Shown here in pieces: positions 22,626 to 32,109 of a stretch of DNA of 64,000 nucleotides. The notes below the pieces were generated by a model that ran no database searches, was not told where the DNA came from, and saw nothing but the letters and a program-made list of their open reading frames with translations. The position numbers and the translations under genes are program-made. The stretch lies in assembly GCA_036873755.1 (NCBI GenBank), contig JAVTVY010025410.1, forward strand, positions 1-64,000, read 5' to 3'. How positions within the stretch are numbered: position 1 is the first letter of the stretch; the number at the start of each line of letters is the position of its first letter. Origin of the DNA: Hanleya hanleyi. Lineage: Eukaryota; Mollusca; Polyplacophora; Lepidopleurida; Hanleyidae.

Positions 22626-23078
22626 ACGGTGGCCCACAGACCACATGCTATACCTTCTCACAAAGGTGGAAACCTTCTAACCCGGGTGAAAACCTTTTCA
22701 CCTGGGTGAAAACCTCACCCAGGTGGAAACCTTCTCACCCGGGTGAGAAGGTTTCCACCCGGGTGAAAACGTTTCCACCCGGATGAGACGGTTTTCACCC
22801 AGGTGAGACGGTTTTCACCCGGGTGAAAATACTTCCACCCAAGTGAGAAGGTTTTCACCCGGGTGAGAATGCTTCCACCCGGGTGAGAAGGTTTTCACCC
22901 GGGTGAAAACGTTCCCACCCGGATGAGAAGGTTTTCACCCGGGTGAAAACGTTTCCACCAGGAAGAAATAAACTTAAAACAAAAAATGAAACCTAAGACA
23001 AAAAAAAACGAAACCTAGAAGTTAAAAAAAAAATAAAAAAAATGAAAAAAGTATAGCATGTCGTCTATGGGCCACCGT
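22626..23078. mobile_element. MITE-like element with ACGGTGGCCCA termini, minisatellite core
   Basis: The ends 'acggtggcccacaga' and its near reverse complement ('atgggccaccgt') delimit 453 bp. The first 300 bp inside are tandem 20-40-bp units of 'ttttcacccgggtgaaaac' type, themselves palindromic. The element at 50,974-51,619 has related termini but a different interior. Confidence 0.65.
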
Positions 23079-23929
23079 AGTGGAGAGATGTTCGTGCTCA
23101 TATAACCTGCAAATTTGCCGGTTGAGAAAAGATACCGCGGGTAAATGAATTAGTTCTCCAGTTCTACAGGAATATATTTGAAAGAAACAGGACGCCGTAT
23201 ATGTCCAGGTAGTAAGGTTTTATGTCGCCTTGACACAGTTTCTTTATTGTTCATGTACTCTTATTTTTGATGTATTTATGGATCGTTTATTGTTTACTGG
23301 GCAAAGCTCATATCCATCTGTGATAACCTGAAGAATGAAATAATAAATCTATCAATAAATAAATAAATAAAGACGTATCTCGGGTAATAGTAATACACGA
23401 GTAGTGTAACTCCGAAATTATGATCCACTATTTCGGCTCTATTTCGCCATCATCATGGTAAATAGTGGTAATGCGAGCTAACATGGCGGAGGTGACCAGT
23501 GGCATGATTTATCGACGCTTCCAATATTCTTGATTCTCAAGGTAATCTACGAACTTTAATATACCGAGGATTGGTATGATGAACTGTGAATATCTAGTGA
23601 GACTGATACATACAATGTGAAACTTTACGGACATAAATTCTAACATTCATAAATTCAACTGTCATAGGTGAAGGCCTCAAACTAATGGCTACCATATCAG
23701 CTGTACATAGTAAATAGCTCATTCGAACAAGCTATTGTTTCAACAGTTGTTTTATCAGCCGATGTTAAATCAGAGCTCCTTTGTCTATGAGCTCTCTCCT
23801 GTTGAGGCTGAACTGGAGTGCGTCTTATTGACACATGGGGAAAAGTAAAAAGAAAGAGAAAAAGAGAAAATGTAAGACAGACACTGGCAATGAAGATACG
23901 ACGTCGACTGTGTGTGTTTTAGCAATACA
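23079..23929. other. Intergenic with a LINE-like 3' tail
   Basis: 23,320-23,372 ends in 'gaaataataaatctatcaa' plus (AATA)n, resembling a non-LTR retrotransposon 3' end. No reverse transcriptase coding is present. Nothing else is recognised. Confidence 0.3.
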
Positions 23930-24099
23930 CTTCCTTTTATAGACGCCCGTCAACGCTTAGCTTAACGCTTCAACGCCCTGGCGAATTAGCTGAAATGCTC
24001 TCATTTTTCTAGACAACAATACATCGAAATGCAGTGACGTTCGCCAACGTCCGTCTCAACGCCATAACGTCCGTCTCAACGTCCGTCTCCATACCTGTC

Positions 24100-24462
24100 T
24101 CAACGCGTTATGCAATGTCCATCATCACTGGACGTTGATGTTGGAGGTTGAAGAAGATAATTTCCCGTCTCCAGCTGGGTCTCCATAAAGGTTTGAAATG
24201 CCTCATGCAGGGTCAGCAGATTCTGGGCACGGGTAGTTGTGTTGGTATCCTCTTCTGGTACTATCTGTTTCTTATGCAGCAGAAGACATATCCAGTGGAT
24301 GTCATCTATGAGCGTGATAAGATGACAACGCATGCGTTGGTGCTGAACGGTGATTCCACCTTGAGCTGTATCAATAATAGCATCGACATTGGCTTGACGT
24401 AACGCTTCGGCTAGAATATCCTCGTTGTTGAGTTCAAACAAGGTGGACTCTATAGTGCTCAT
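24100..24462 (-). CDS. 120-residue protein of unit D, unknown function
   Basis: Starts MSTIESTLFELNNED at ATG 24,462, with a TATA box only 31-40 bases upstream, which implies a very short leader. It is predicted largely helical, with one cysteine-containing hydrophobic stretch (DDIHWICLLLHKK) and a low-complexity Ser/Thr tail. No family is recognised. It follows the ATPase gene on the same strand with a 104-base gap holding its own promoter, so it is probably a separate transcription unit of the same element. Confidence 0.55.
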   Translation of the reverse strand: MSTIESTLFELNNEDILAEALRQANVDAIIDTAQGGITVQHQRMRCHLITLIDDIHWICLLLHKKQIVPEEDTNTTTRAQNLLTLHEAFQTFMETQLETGNYLLQPPTSTSSDDGHCITR

Positions 24463-24492
24463 GGTGAAATGAGGAAGATGGTGCCATGTGGT

Positions 24493-24502
24493 CTATTTAT
24501 AG
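24493..24502 (-). promoter_or_regulatory. TATA box for the 120-residue gene
   Basis: The minus strand reads cactataaatagac, 31 bases upstream of the ATG at 24,462. Confidence 0.7.
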
Positions 24503-24565
24503 TGGGACGCTTTTGGTCTTAATGATGCGTTCAAACAAATGTTTATTTTGTGCTATTGCTACGGC

Positions 24566-25799
24566 TTACGCCGCTTTCCAGTTCATGCCCGAGGTTTTCA
24601 ACATCGACGCTGTTCTTTCGATTTCCATATGGACTGGTTCCTTGTCCAACAATTTCATATGGGTCACGCGGTCGCCATACTGCTGACGTAAAGCCCGTCG
24701 TAGTCTGGGTGCCAAAGTATTATGGGCTAAAATTGCGGCTTCCTCTTTCGAATACCCTTTGCGGTGAAACTTGTTTCCTGTGGCCCCCAACATCTCGCCC
24801 ATCTCGGCGTCCATTCTTTCTGTGAACAAATGCTTCCATAGCCTCGAGTTCACATTGTGTTCATTCCCTTGTACGGGTTTGGGTTGGTCCTTCATGGTTG
24901 GGTGGTATTCGGGGACTAATGGTATGAAGGGGACACGCTGTACGGGCGCGGGTTGCTGCTGCTGCTCTGCCAGATGTGGACTTGGTGGATGGTGTAGAGG
25001 TATATGACGTTGCGGTGATGCCTCACCGGGTAACAGGTGGGTCGTCAGCCGGCGATCTTCGGGGGTATGGGCTTTTAAATCTACGAACAGGTAGCCGTAC
25101 GGACGACTTGTTGCTCCTTGAAACGCCTGCATGAAATGGTCGATGTTCTGAGGATAAATTCGACTACCAAACACATGGATTTGTGCTCTGTCGATGGGGT
25201 TGGAGAACAACACAAAGTATTGGCAGTTCAAGGCAATATCTCTGGACGCCTTCCCTTGAGAAAAGAGATTCTGAGTCAAATAGATGACGGACAGATTGCG
25301 ATGATGGGACCCTTTGGTGAATAGGTCGGCGATTTTCGAACTGTCCTTGGCCGCACTCATCAGATCATCGAGCACTACCACGTTGGTCTGCTCGGAATCG
25401 CAGTAATACAGTTCGTCTATGTCGTGAGGAATTCCTGGGACGAAGCCCCCATTCTGTAATCGCGTAGTTTCGTAGGCGGGCTGCCACTCGCTATAACACC
25501 TTACAACGCGTGTCGGAGCTGGGGTTGCCACACCTTCCTCTAAGAACTTCATCACCCAGGACGTCTTTCCACACCCCGTAGGGCCGCTCACCGTCATCGT
25601 ATAGGGATGCTCTAATACTCTCGTGTGTGACGTAGGTGTTGATCGTTCTTCGCGCGTACTTCGAATTTGCGCGTTATTGGGACTCCGTTCCTTGGGATGG
25701 CTTCGCTGTATACGATTATTATGTATGGAAAGCAAATGCCTACGTAGATTAAATTACGTGGAAAATGACTTCGAACACAAGTGACATGCGTAAACCATG
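24566..25799 (-). CDS. A32/FtsK-HerA-type DNA-packaging ATPase with N-terminal zinc finger, one in-frame stop
   Basis: Upstream of an intact 389-codon frame, the same frame runs back to ATG 25,799 (MVYACHLCSK). It forms a C2H2 finger broken by a TAA at 25,754-25,756. In the intact part, Walker A GPTGCGKTS is at residues 51-59 and Walker B VVVLDDLM at about 119-126. The A32-like signature LFTKGSHHRNLSVIYLTQ follows at 138-155. The C-terminal 60 residues are basic and helical. The family powers genome packaging in Polinton/Maverick, adintovirus and poxvirus relatives. Without readthrough, the first ATG after the stop lies just before Walker A and would clip the first beta strand. One lesion in 410 codons suggests recent inactivation, or a tolerated stop. 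Confidence 0.75.
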
Positions 25800-25859
25800 G
25801 CTCTCGTCTCCATGGACACCAGGCGTATAATGAAGCTTTCACAGATGCATGTCGTGTTT

Positions 25860-26055
25860 ATATGCAAGAGCTCCGAGCTCGGGGATGTCAACGCCCGGTG
25901 GTGGTGGTATCTCCCGTGGGGCGGAGCTCTTGGAGCTCCAGAACTCTTGGAGCTCCAGAACTCTTGGAGCTCTTGGAACTCGAAGCTCCGGAGCTCTTGG
26001 AGCTCCGAGCTCTTGGAGCTCTGAGCTTCGGAGCTCCGGAGCTCCGAACTGCAAA
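25860..26055. repeat. GAGCTC-rich repeat in the ATPase leader
   Basis: About 14 copies of 'gagctcttggagctc'-like motifs. The same module forms the centre of the B/C inverted repeat. It lies between the TATA box and the start codon, so the transcript leader would form strong hairpins. Confidence 0.8.
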
Positions 26056-26066
26056 ATGAACCCATT

Positions 26067-26165
26067 TTTATAGCGAAAAACTTGGCACTGAGCCAATTGG
26101 CTCCCAGCCAATGGGCATCCGACCAATATAAACCTTGACACCCAGCCAATGCTGATGCAATCCAA
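26067..26165 (-). promoter_or_regulatory. ATPase promoter: TATA box and five CCAAT boxes
   Basis: The minus-strand TATA 'ctataaaaa' is at 26,067-26,073. Five CCAAT sequences (plus strand, near 26,093, 26,108, 26,122, 26,143 and 26,161) lie just upstream, 15-20 bases apart. Confidence 0.65.
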
Positions 26166-26239
26166 TATGTACAGACCCTACAGGACGGACACCCCAAGTC
26201 TAAAACTTGACACATCGGAAGGACTTGAACACTTCAAGG

Positions 26240-26990
26240 TAATACTGCACATGCGTAGAATGACGTCAGTTTTACGTCACATCCACCCCGCCGGATGCTT
26301 CCTCACGACTGCTTCACAACGATACCTCACCCGATTCCATAGGACCACTAGTGGCCAATGTCGATCCCAAAACGTTCCTTCTAATGCCCTTTTCCCACAA
26401 TTCCCTGTTTGCGCATGCGCAGAATGTTGACAACGGATGAGACACTAGTCCAAGCGGATGCCCCCTCACATATGCTTCACATTGATACCTCATACGACTC
26501 CATAGGACCACTAGTGGCCCACCTAGATCCCAAAACGTCTATTTCCATGCCATTTTCCCACAATTCCCTGTTTGCGCATGCGTAGAATGTTGACAACGGC
26601 CGAGACACTAGTCCAGGCGGATGCCCCTCACATATGCTTCACATTGATACCTCATACGACTCCATCGGCCCATTAGGGGCTCCCCTAGATCCCAAAACGT
26701 CTATTTCCATACCCTTGGTCTACTGCGCATGCGTAGAATGACGTCAGTTCCACGTCTCACCCACCCCGTCGGATGCTCCTTCACGAATGCTTCACATTGA
26801 TACCTCATACGACTCCATAGGACCACTAGTGGCCCACCTAGACCCCAAAACGTCTATTTCCATACCCTTTTCCCACAATTCCCTGTCTGCGCATGCGCAG
26901 AATGTTGACAACGGCCGAAACACTAGTCCAGGCGGATGCCCCCTCACATATGCTTCACATTGATACCTCATACGACTCCATCGGACCATC
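26240..26990 (-). repeat. Unit D CRE/NRF1-type tandem array
   Basis: Five diverged copies of about 150-160 bp with 'gatacctcatacgactccat' and 'cacctagatcccaaaacgtc' segments. NRF1-like 'gcgcatgcgc' is at 26,411 and about 26,889, and 'gcgcatgcgt' at about 26,573. Confidence 0.8.
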
Positions 26991-27220
26991 CATACCCCAT
27001 ACAGGCATTTTCCCGTGTGGATCTAACATGCAAATGTTCGAATCAGGGGAGATAACCAGGAATATGTAAAAATCATCACGGGCATCAAGAGTTACCTCCC
27101 CATTGGGACTCTTCTGTGTTGGAAGTAGTTTTTGGTCTCTTGAGAAACAACGCCACCTGTCGCCACCAAGAGTTACCTCCCCCGGCAAAATATGACCTTT
27201 TTTAGCTTTTCTATACTACT

Positions 27221-27283
27221 GTCGTGGGTAGGGGGTCGTTCGGTGCGAACGACCCCCTCTTATGTTGTTCAGCACAGTACCGG
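27221..27283. other. 63-bp junction between unit D and the polymerase element, with perfect hairpin
   Basis: 27,231-27,257 is a 12-bp perfect stem (GGGGGTCGTTCG and its complement) with a GTG loop. It lies between two outward-facing element ends ('tatactact' at 27,220 and 'agtagtata' at 27,284). Confidence 0.7.
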
Positions 27284-27429
27284 AGTAGTATACAAAGAGT
27301 CAATCAGGTCCAATTGACCTCAGAAATTTGCATATTAGGGAGGTCACGGGAGGGTGACAAAAGGTCAATGAGTGCATAGTTCCGGCAGAAAGACCAATCA
27401 GCCAATCAGAAGCGAGTATTGTAGTCACG

Positions 27430-27790
27430 TGGTGTGTGGTGGATGGTGGTGGTGGGTGGTGGGTTTAAGATGGCGGCTGGGTGGATGGTGGTGGTGGGTG
27501 GTGGGTTTAAGATGGCGGCTGGGTGGATGGTGGTGGTGGGTGGTGGGTTTAAGATGGCGGCTGGTGGGTGGATGGTGGTGGTGGGTGGTGGGTTTAAGAT
27601 GGCGGCTGGTGGGTGGATGGTGGTGGTGGGTGGTGGGTTTAAGATGGCGGCTGGTGGGTGGATGGTGGTGGTGGGTGGTGGGTTTAAGATGGCGGCTGGT
27701 GGGTGGATGGTGGTGGTGGGTGGTGGGTTTAAGATGGCGGCTGGTGGGTGGATGGTGGTGGTGGGTGGTGGGTTTAAGATGGCGGATTGT
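27430..27790. repeat. 41-45-bp minisatellite, eight copies, each with AAGATGGCGG (YY1-like)
   Basis: Each unit pairs a GGTGGTGGGTGG run with AAGATGGCGG, the core of the YY1 consensus. There are eight copies here, six in the right repeat (40,500-40,745) and three next to RING gene 2 (37,077-37,190). The long ORFs through it are artefacts of the unit length. Confidence 0.9.
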
Positions 27791-27798
27791 AGAAAAAC

Positions 27799-27809
27799 GT
27801 ATAAAAGGA
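27799..27809 (+). promoter_or_regulatory. TATA box of the polymerase gene
   Basis: 'cgtataaaagg' immediately after the YY1-like array, about 170 bases before the first ATG at 27,978. The same sequence occurs inverted at 40,477-40,487 for the CARD/PC4 gene. Confidence 0.75.
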
Positions 27810-27977
27810 GTCCATTTTTAGGGAAGGGGTGTATTCATTGCACTACCCTGCGTAGCACTCTGACTTACCTGACCTGACCAGCCTGCCTGCCTGTGCAATC
27901 TGACTTACCTGACCTGACCAGCCTGCCAGCCTTGCCTGTCTGTCTGCTTGCCTATCCGCTTGTATGAGACGAAAAGC

Positions 27978-30900
27978 ATGAGACGTGGAGAAGATTTTCC
28001 CTGGGACCCAGCAGCACCTCCGGTTGAAGTCTTGCCTGAAGACGAGCGTGTCAGGGACATTTATCAACGTCACTGGGCTACCATACGCCATTGTTTTCAC
28101 CGTCACCGTCGTCTATTGGACTTGTATAACTTTCGGCTGCAGGACCTCACGTATCTGTCTTCCTATGCCGAGAACATTTTCACAGATCAGGTGACAGCGT
28201 TCAAGTTGAATATGACATTCGGGTACATTTTACGGCACAAGGAGACGGATCAGGTGCGGTATTATTATCCCAGCAATAATACCTATGTGTTTGATCAGCC
28301 GTTCACGGTGACGGATGCGATTTCTCTGGAGCCACTCATCGACCAACTCACTACGTTGGATCCATTGGAATGGGCCCGGTTGCAACGCCCCAATACCCAA
28401 TGGCTTGTGGAAATGGTGACTAACGTCACATTTTTCGTCACGAAAATGAGAGATCATCCTATCGGTGCTCCTGTACTACTACCCCCCGTGGTTGCTTCAT
28501 CGACCCGGCCTGTATGCATTAACAGGAGGGAGAAATGGGCCCTACAAAGACCGGAAATGTCTGTTTCGGTGTTTGGCCGTGCATGTGGACGAGTGTAACC
28601 CCAAGTGTTGTGACAGAGTGGCCAATGACTATTGGGAACAGTATTTACAGCAGCAAGACTTGGATAAGCGGCACTTCCGTGGAGTACCGTTCAAGAATTT
28701 GGATGACATGGAAACACTGTTCAACATCAATATCTTTGTATACCGATTACGATGCAAGGAGGAGGATACATTTGTGGCTGAATTGGTTCGTCGTTCAACA
28801 GAACGGTATGCTGCTACGATGAAAGTCAATGTGTTCGACGACAATGGCGTGAGTCATTTTTCGCTGATCTACAATATGAGCCAGTACGCTCAGTCTTTCA
28901 GTTGTGCCCAATGCCATCGGGTGTTTAAAAAGTCTTACCACTTACATCGCCACGAGAAAATCTGTGACAACAGTGTCAAGCGAGTATATCCGGGTGGAGT
29001 GTATCATAATACGCCTACTATTTTCCAGGAACTGGCCGATGAGGGTGTGATCATACCGGAGGCGGATCGTTATTTTCCCTTCCGGGCGTGTTACGATTTT
29101 GAGGCCCTGTTGGAGCCCATGGACATGTTTTCAGCGAAAACGCAGTGGACGCAGCGCCATATTCCTCTGAGTGTCAGTATTTCCAGCAACGTACCTGGCT
29201 ATGACGCTGCTCCGGTGTGTTTCGTGTCCACGGGGGAATCCCATGAGTTGATCACCCGCATGATGGAGTATTTAGAGCAAGTCAGTGCGGCTAGTACAGA
29301 ACTATTGGTGTCCAAGTTCCAGGACGTACTGGACCAGCTGGACGATCGGGTTCCTATACCGGGTGTAGCGTTTAGTGACGATGAAGAGTCGGAGTCCGAG
29401 TCGAAGCCCCTGCAGTCGCAGCCTCTGCAGTCGCAGGATGTGCCTTTACCGAAACCGTATGCGGAGAAATTGAAAGTGCGCTTCCTACAATATCTAGGTC
29501 AGTTACCGGTGCTAGGTTTCAATTCGGGACGCTATGATTTGAACATGGTGAAAGAATTTCTTTACCCCTACTTGGCCCAGTCGAATACCCTCAAGTCCGT
29601 GATCAAGAAGATCAATAATCATATGGCCCTCACTACCACATCACTGCATTTCCTGGATGTACGGAACTACTTAGCTCCTAATTGTAGCTATGATCAGTGG
29701 GTCAAGGCCTATAACTGTGCACAAACCAAAGGGAGGTTCCCTTACACGTATATATCATCGCTCGACCGTTTGCAGGAAACACAGTTGCCACCCCGGCACG
29801 CCTTCTTTGATGATTTGAAGCAAGTGGAATGTCCGGAAGACACGTACCGTGAACTACAGCAGGTATGGAACGATGAACATATGCAGACCTTGCGAGATTT
29901 CCTGATATGGTATAATAACCTAGATGTGGTTCCTTTCCTGGAAGCGGCCGAGAAAATGGTACAACTCTTTCGTCGCCAAATGCACGTCGACATCTTCAAG
30001 GAGTGCTTGAGTTTACCGGGTCTGGCGCTTCGCCATCTTTTTCAAGAGTGTGCTACGTACTTCTCGCTGATACAGCAAAAAAATGCAGACATGCATGTTT
30101 GTCTAAAGCAGAACATTGTGGGCGGCCCGAGTCTTATTTTTCACCGTTATCACGAGAAGGACGTCACTACTCTCCCCAGTGGAAAACCCTGTGCTAAGAT
30201 CATCGGTTTCGATGCGAATGCCTTGTACCTGTGGTCGCTGGCCCAGCCTATGCCCAGTGGCCATTATACACGTTGGTTGGCGGAAGATCGGCATTTTACA
30301 CCGCAACGTACACCCTACAAGCATCTGGCTGATCAGTGGTTGGATTGGGAAGCCTATCGACGGGCGATTTATATACGACACCAGACCAACGCCACAGAGA
30401 AGCGTATAGGAGATCGTCGACTTCCCGTCGATGGGTTTGCCCTGGTGGGTAGCACACCCACCGTATTCCAATTTTACGGTTGCTATTGGCACGGCCACCA
30501 ATGCCATTTCAGCGCTGGACGCTTCAACGAACGACGTGGAAAAACACCGCAAGAATTACGGGAAGAAGTGGTGGCGAAAGGTGATTATGTGAAAGAGAGA
30601 GGATACCATCTGATTGAAATGTGGGAGTGTGAATTTCACACGATGTGCCAGGCCCTACCCCATTTACGACGTTTCCTAAAAGAGCGCGAGTACCCCTTGA
30701 GTCGTCGGCGACTTCTGAGTCTGCCACAGATGTTCGACGCCATTCGTTCGGGGGGACCTCTACGGCTTTGTCGAATGTGATTTGCATGTTCCCGACACTC
30801 TCAAGCCTCTCTTCGCCCAGTGCCCTCCCATCTTTAAGAACACGCTGGTGGGTCGGGTGGATATTGGGGACACCATGAGGACCTATGCGGAGCAACACGA

Positions 30901-31894
30901 GTGTTTGCCTCAACCTCGACGCATGTTGATTGGTAGTATGTGGGCCGAGAAAATCTTGCTGGGCACCCCCTTACTGCAGTGGTACATGAACCACGGTTTG
31001 GAAATTACCCAAATATATCAAGTGATACAGTACGTACCCGACGCTTGTTTTGCGGAGAATGCCGACATCGTGACGTCGGCCCGTCGTCAAGGTGATGAAT
31101 ATCCGAGTGAGACCATCATCGGTGAATGTTGGAAGTTGACTGGCAATGGTTATTACGGAAAAACGGTTACGAACCAGGATAAGCACGTCAACGTGAACAT
31201 TTGTACTACTGCCCAAGCCCGCAAAAAAGTCAATTCTCCTCTGTTTCGGTCCGTGGAGGTCATCGATGACGACACCTATGAAGTCACTTCAGCCAAGAAG
31301 ACTATCCGTTACAACCTACCCCTGCAGACTGGATGTATGGTATATCAGGTGGCCAAGCTGAGGATGCTGCAGTTTCTCTATGATTTCATGGGTGTGTATT
31401 TTAATCCATCAGACTGGCAACTCATGGAGATGGATACCGACTCGGCCTACATGGCCGTCTCTAATGCGGATTGGGAGTCCTTGGTGAAACCGGAGTTACG
31501 TACCCAGTATAAAGCGGAACGGGACCAGTGGCTACCTCGACGTGACCATTACCAGTACGATAAGCGTACGCCGGGCCTGTTCAAGCTGGAGTGGAGTGGG
31601 GATGCTATGATTGGTCTCTCCTCCAAGACGTATTACTGTTACGGAGGAGACGGAGGAGGAGACGAAAATAAGTTTAGCTGCAAAGGGGTGAGCCGGCGCG
31701 ATCCCAACATCGACAAAGCCTTGTACTTGAACGTGCTGCAAAGCCAGGCCAGTGCGAGTGGTACTAACCGAGGATTTCGAGTGGTGGACCACCAGATGCG
31801 AACGTACATTCAGCAACGAGACGCCTTTACTTTCTTTTACCCGAAACGAAAAGTGTTGGCCGATGGTGTGAGCACCACTTACTTGGACTTGTGA
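27978..31894 (+). CDS. polB: Protein-primed type B DNA polymerase, split by two one-base frame changes
   Basis: The first ATG in frame is 27,978. Order of features: an N-terminal domain shared with the zinc-finger genes (DIYQRHWATIRHCF, VTNVTFFVTK); a KDRKCLFRCLAVH motif; a C2H2 finger at about 28,903; the exonuclease with CYDFEAL (about 29,088), FNSGRYDL (about 29,517) and YNNLDV (about 29,910). The polymerase follows with motif A FDANALYLW (about 30,208), a FYGCYWHGHQC endonuclease-like insertion (about 30,472), motif B KLTGNGYYG (about 31,136) and motif C DTDS (about 31,436). The frame changes at six-base runs (C at 28,482-28,487; G at 30,750-30,755), each by one base in the same direction. 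All catalytic residues are present. The family replicates linear DNA from a terminal protein; that use here is inferred. Confidence 0.9.
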
Positions 31895-31933
31895 ACAATG
31901 TCGAACTATAACTGTTGATACACAAATGTAAAA

Positions 31934-32018
31934 GTCAGGATGGCCGAGTGGTCTAAGGCGCCGGTATTAAGTGCTGGTCGGCGAAGAGCTGGCGTAGGTT
32001 CGAATCCTACTCCTGACA
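31934..32018 (+). tRNA. tRNA-Leu (anticodon TAA)
   Basis: 85 nt with a perfect 7-bp acceptor stem (GTCAGGA/TCCTGAC). The A box TGGCCGAGTGG is at 31,941-31,951 and the B box GGTTCGAATCC at 31,997-32,007. The anticodon stem is CCGGT/GCTGG with loop ATTAAGT (anticodon TAA at 31,968-31,970). It has a long variable arm typical of leucine tRNA and a T-run just downstream for Pol III termination. It lies 40 bases after the polymerase stop on the same strand and before the AATAAA at 32,098, within the predicted 3' UTR. No CCA is encoded, as in eukaryotes. Confidence 0.93.
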
Positions 32019-32097
32019 GAATTTTTGTACCTTAACCCTACTATTTGTACCCTGTATTCTATTTGTACCCTGTATTCTATACCTTCTTGTTGACTTA

Positions 32098-32103
32098 AAT
32101 AAA
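32098..32103 (+). terminator. Poly(A) signal of the polymerase transcript
   Basis: AATAAA within 'ttaaataaaaaaaaaa', 204 bases after the stop codon and downstream of the tRNA. Confidence 0.6.
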
Positions 32104-32109
32104 AAAAAA

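Larger units (their letters stand above)
23930..27220 (-). mobile_element. Unit D: virus-like element carrying packaging ATPase
   Basis: The left flank (23,930-24,110) resembles the unit A-C flank with 'caacgccctggcgaa' and 'gaaatgcagtgacg' segments. The right side (26,240-26,990) carries the CRE/NRF1-type tandem array. The right end 'ctatactact' at 27,211-27,220 resembles the shared element terminus. Two minus-strand genes lie between. The left terminus is not defined. Confidence 0.5.
27284..27940. repeat. Left terminal inverted repeat
   Basis: About 655 bp. The terminal segment, a YY1-motif minisatellite (27,430-27,790), the TATA box and a 'tgacttacctgacctgacca' segment all recur inverted at 40,390-40,826. 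The right copy is shorter because it has fewer minisatellite units. Confidence 0.9.

Noticed and set aside
22660..22965. Short palindromic repeats resembling a CRISPR or hairpin array
   Set aside because: There are no spacers; it is a minisatellite inside an element with its own inverted ends.
27372..27877. Two overlapping ORFs of about 150 codons in the left terminal repeat, and mirrored ones at 40,407-40,702
   Set aside because: They arise from minisatellite units whose length is a multiple of three in part of the array; the copies encode identical repeats in different frames.
29742..31816. Antisense ORFs of 80-150 codons across the polymerase gene
   Set aside because: Shadows of the coding strand; no independent features.
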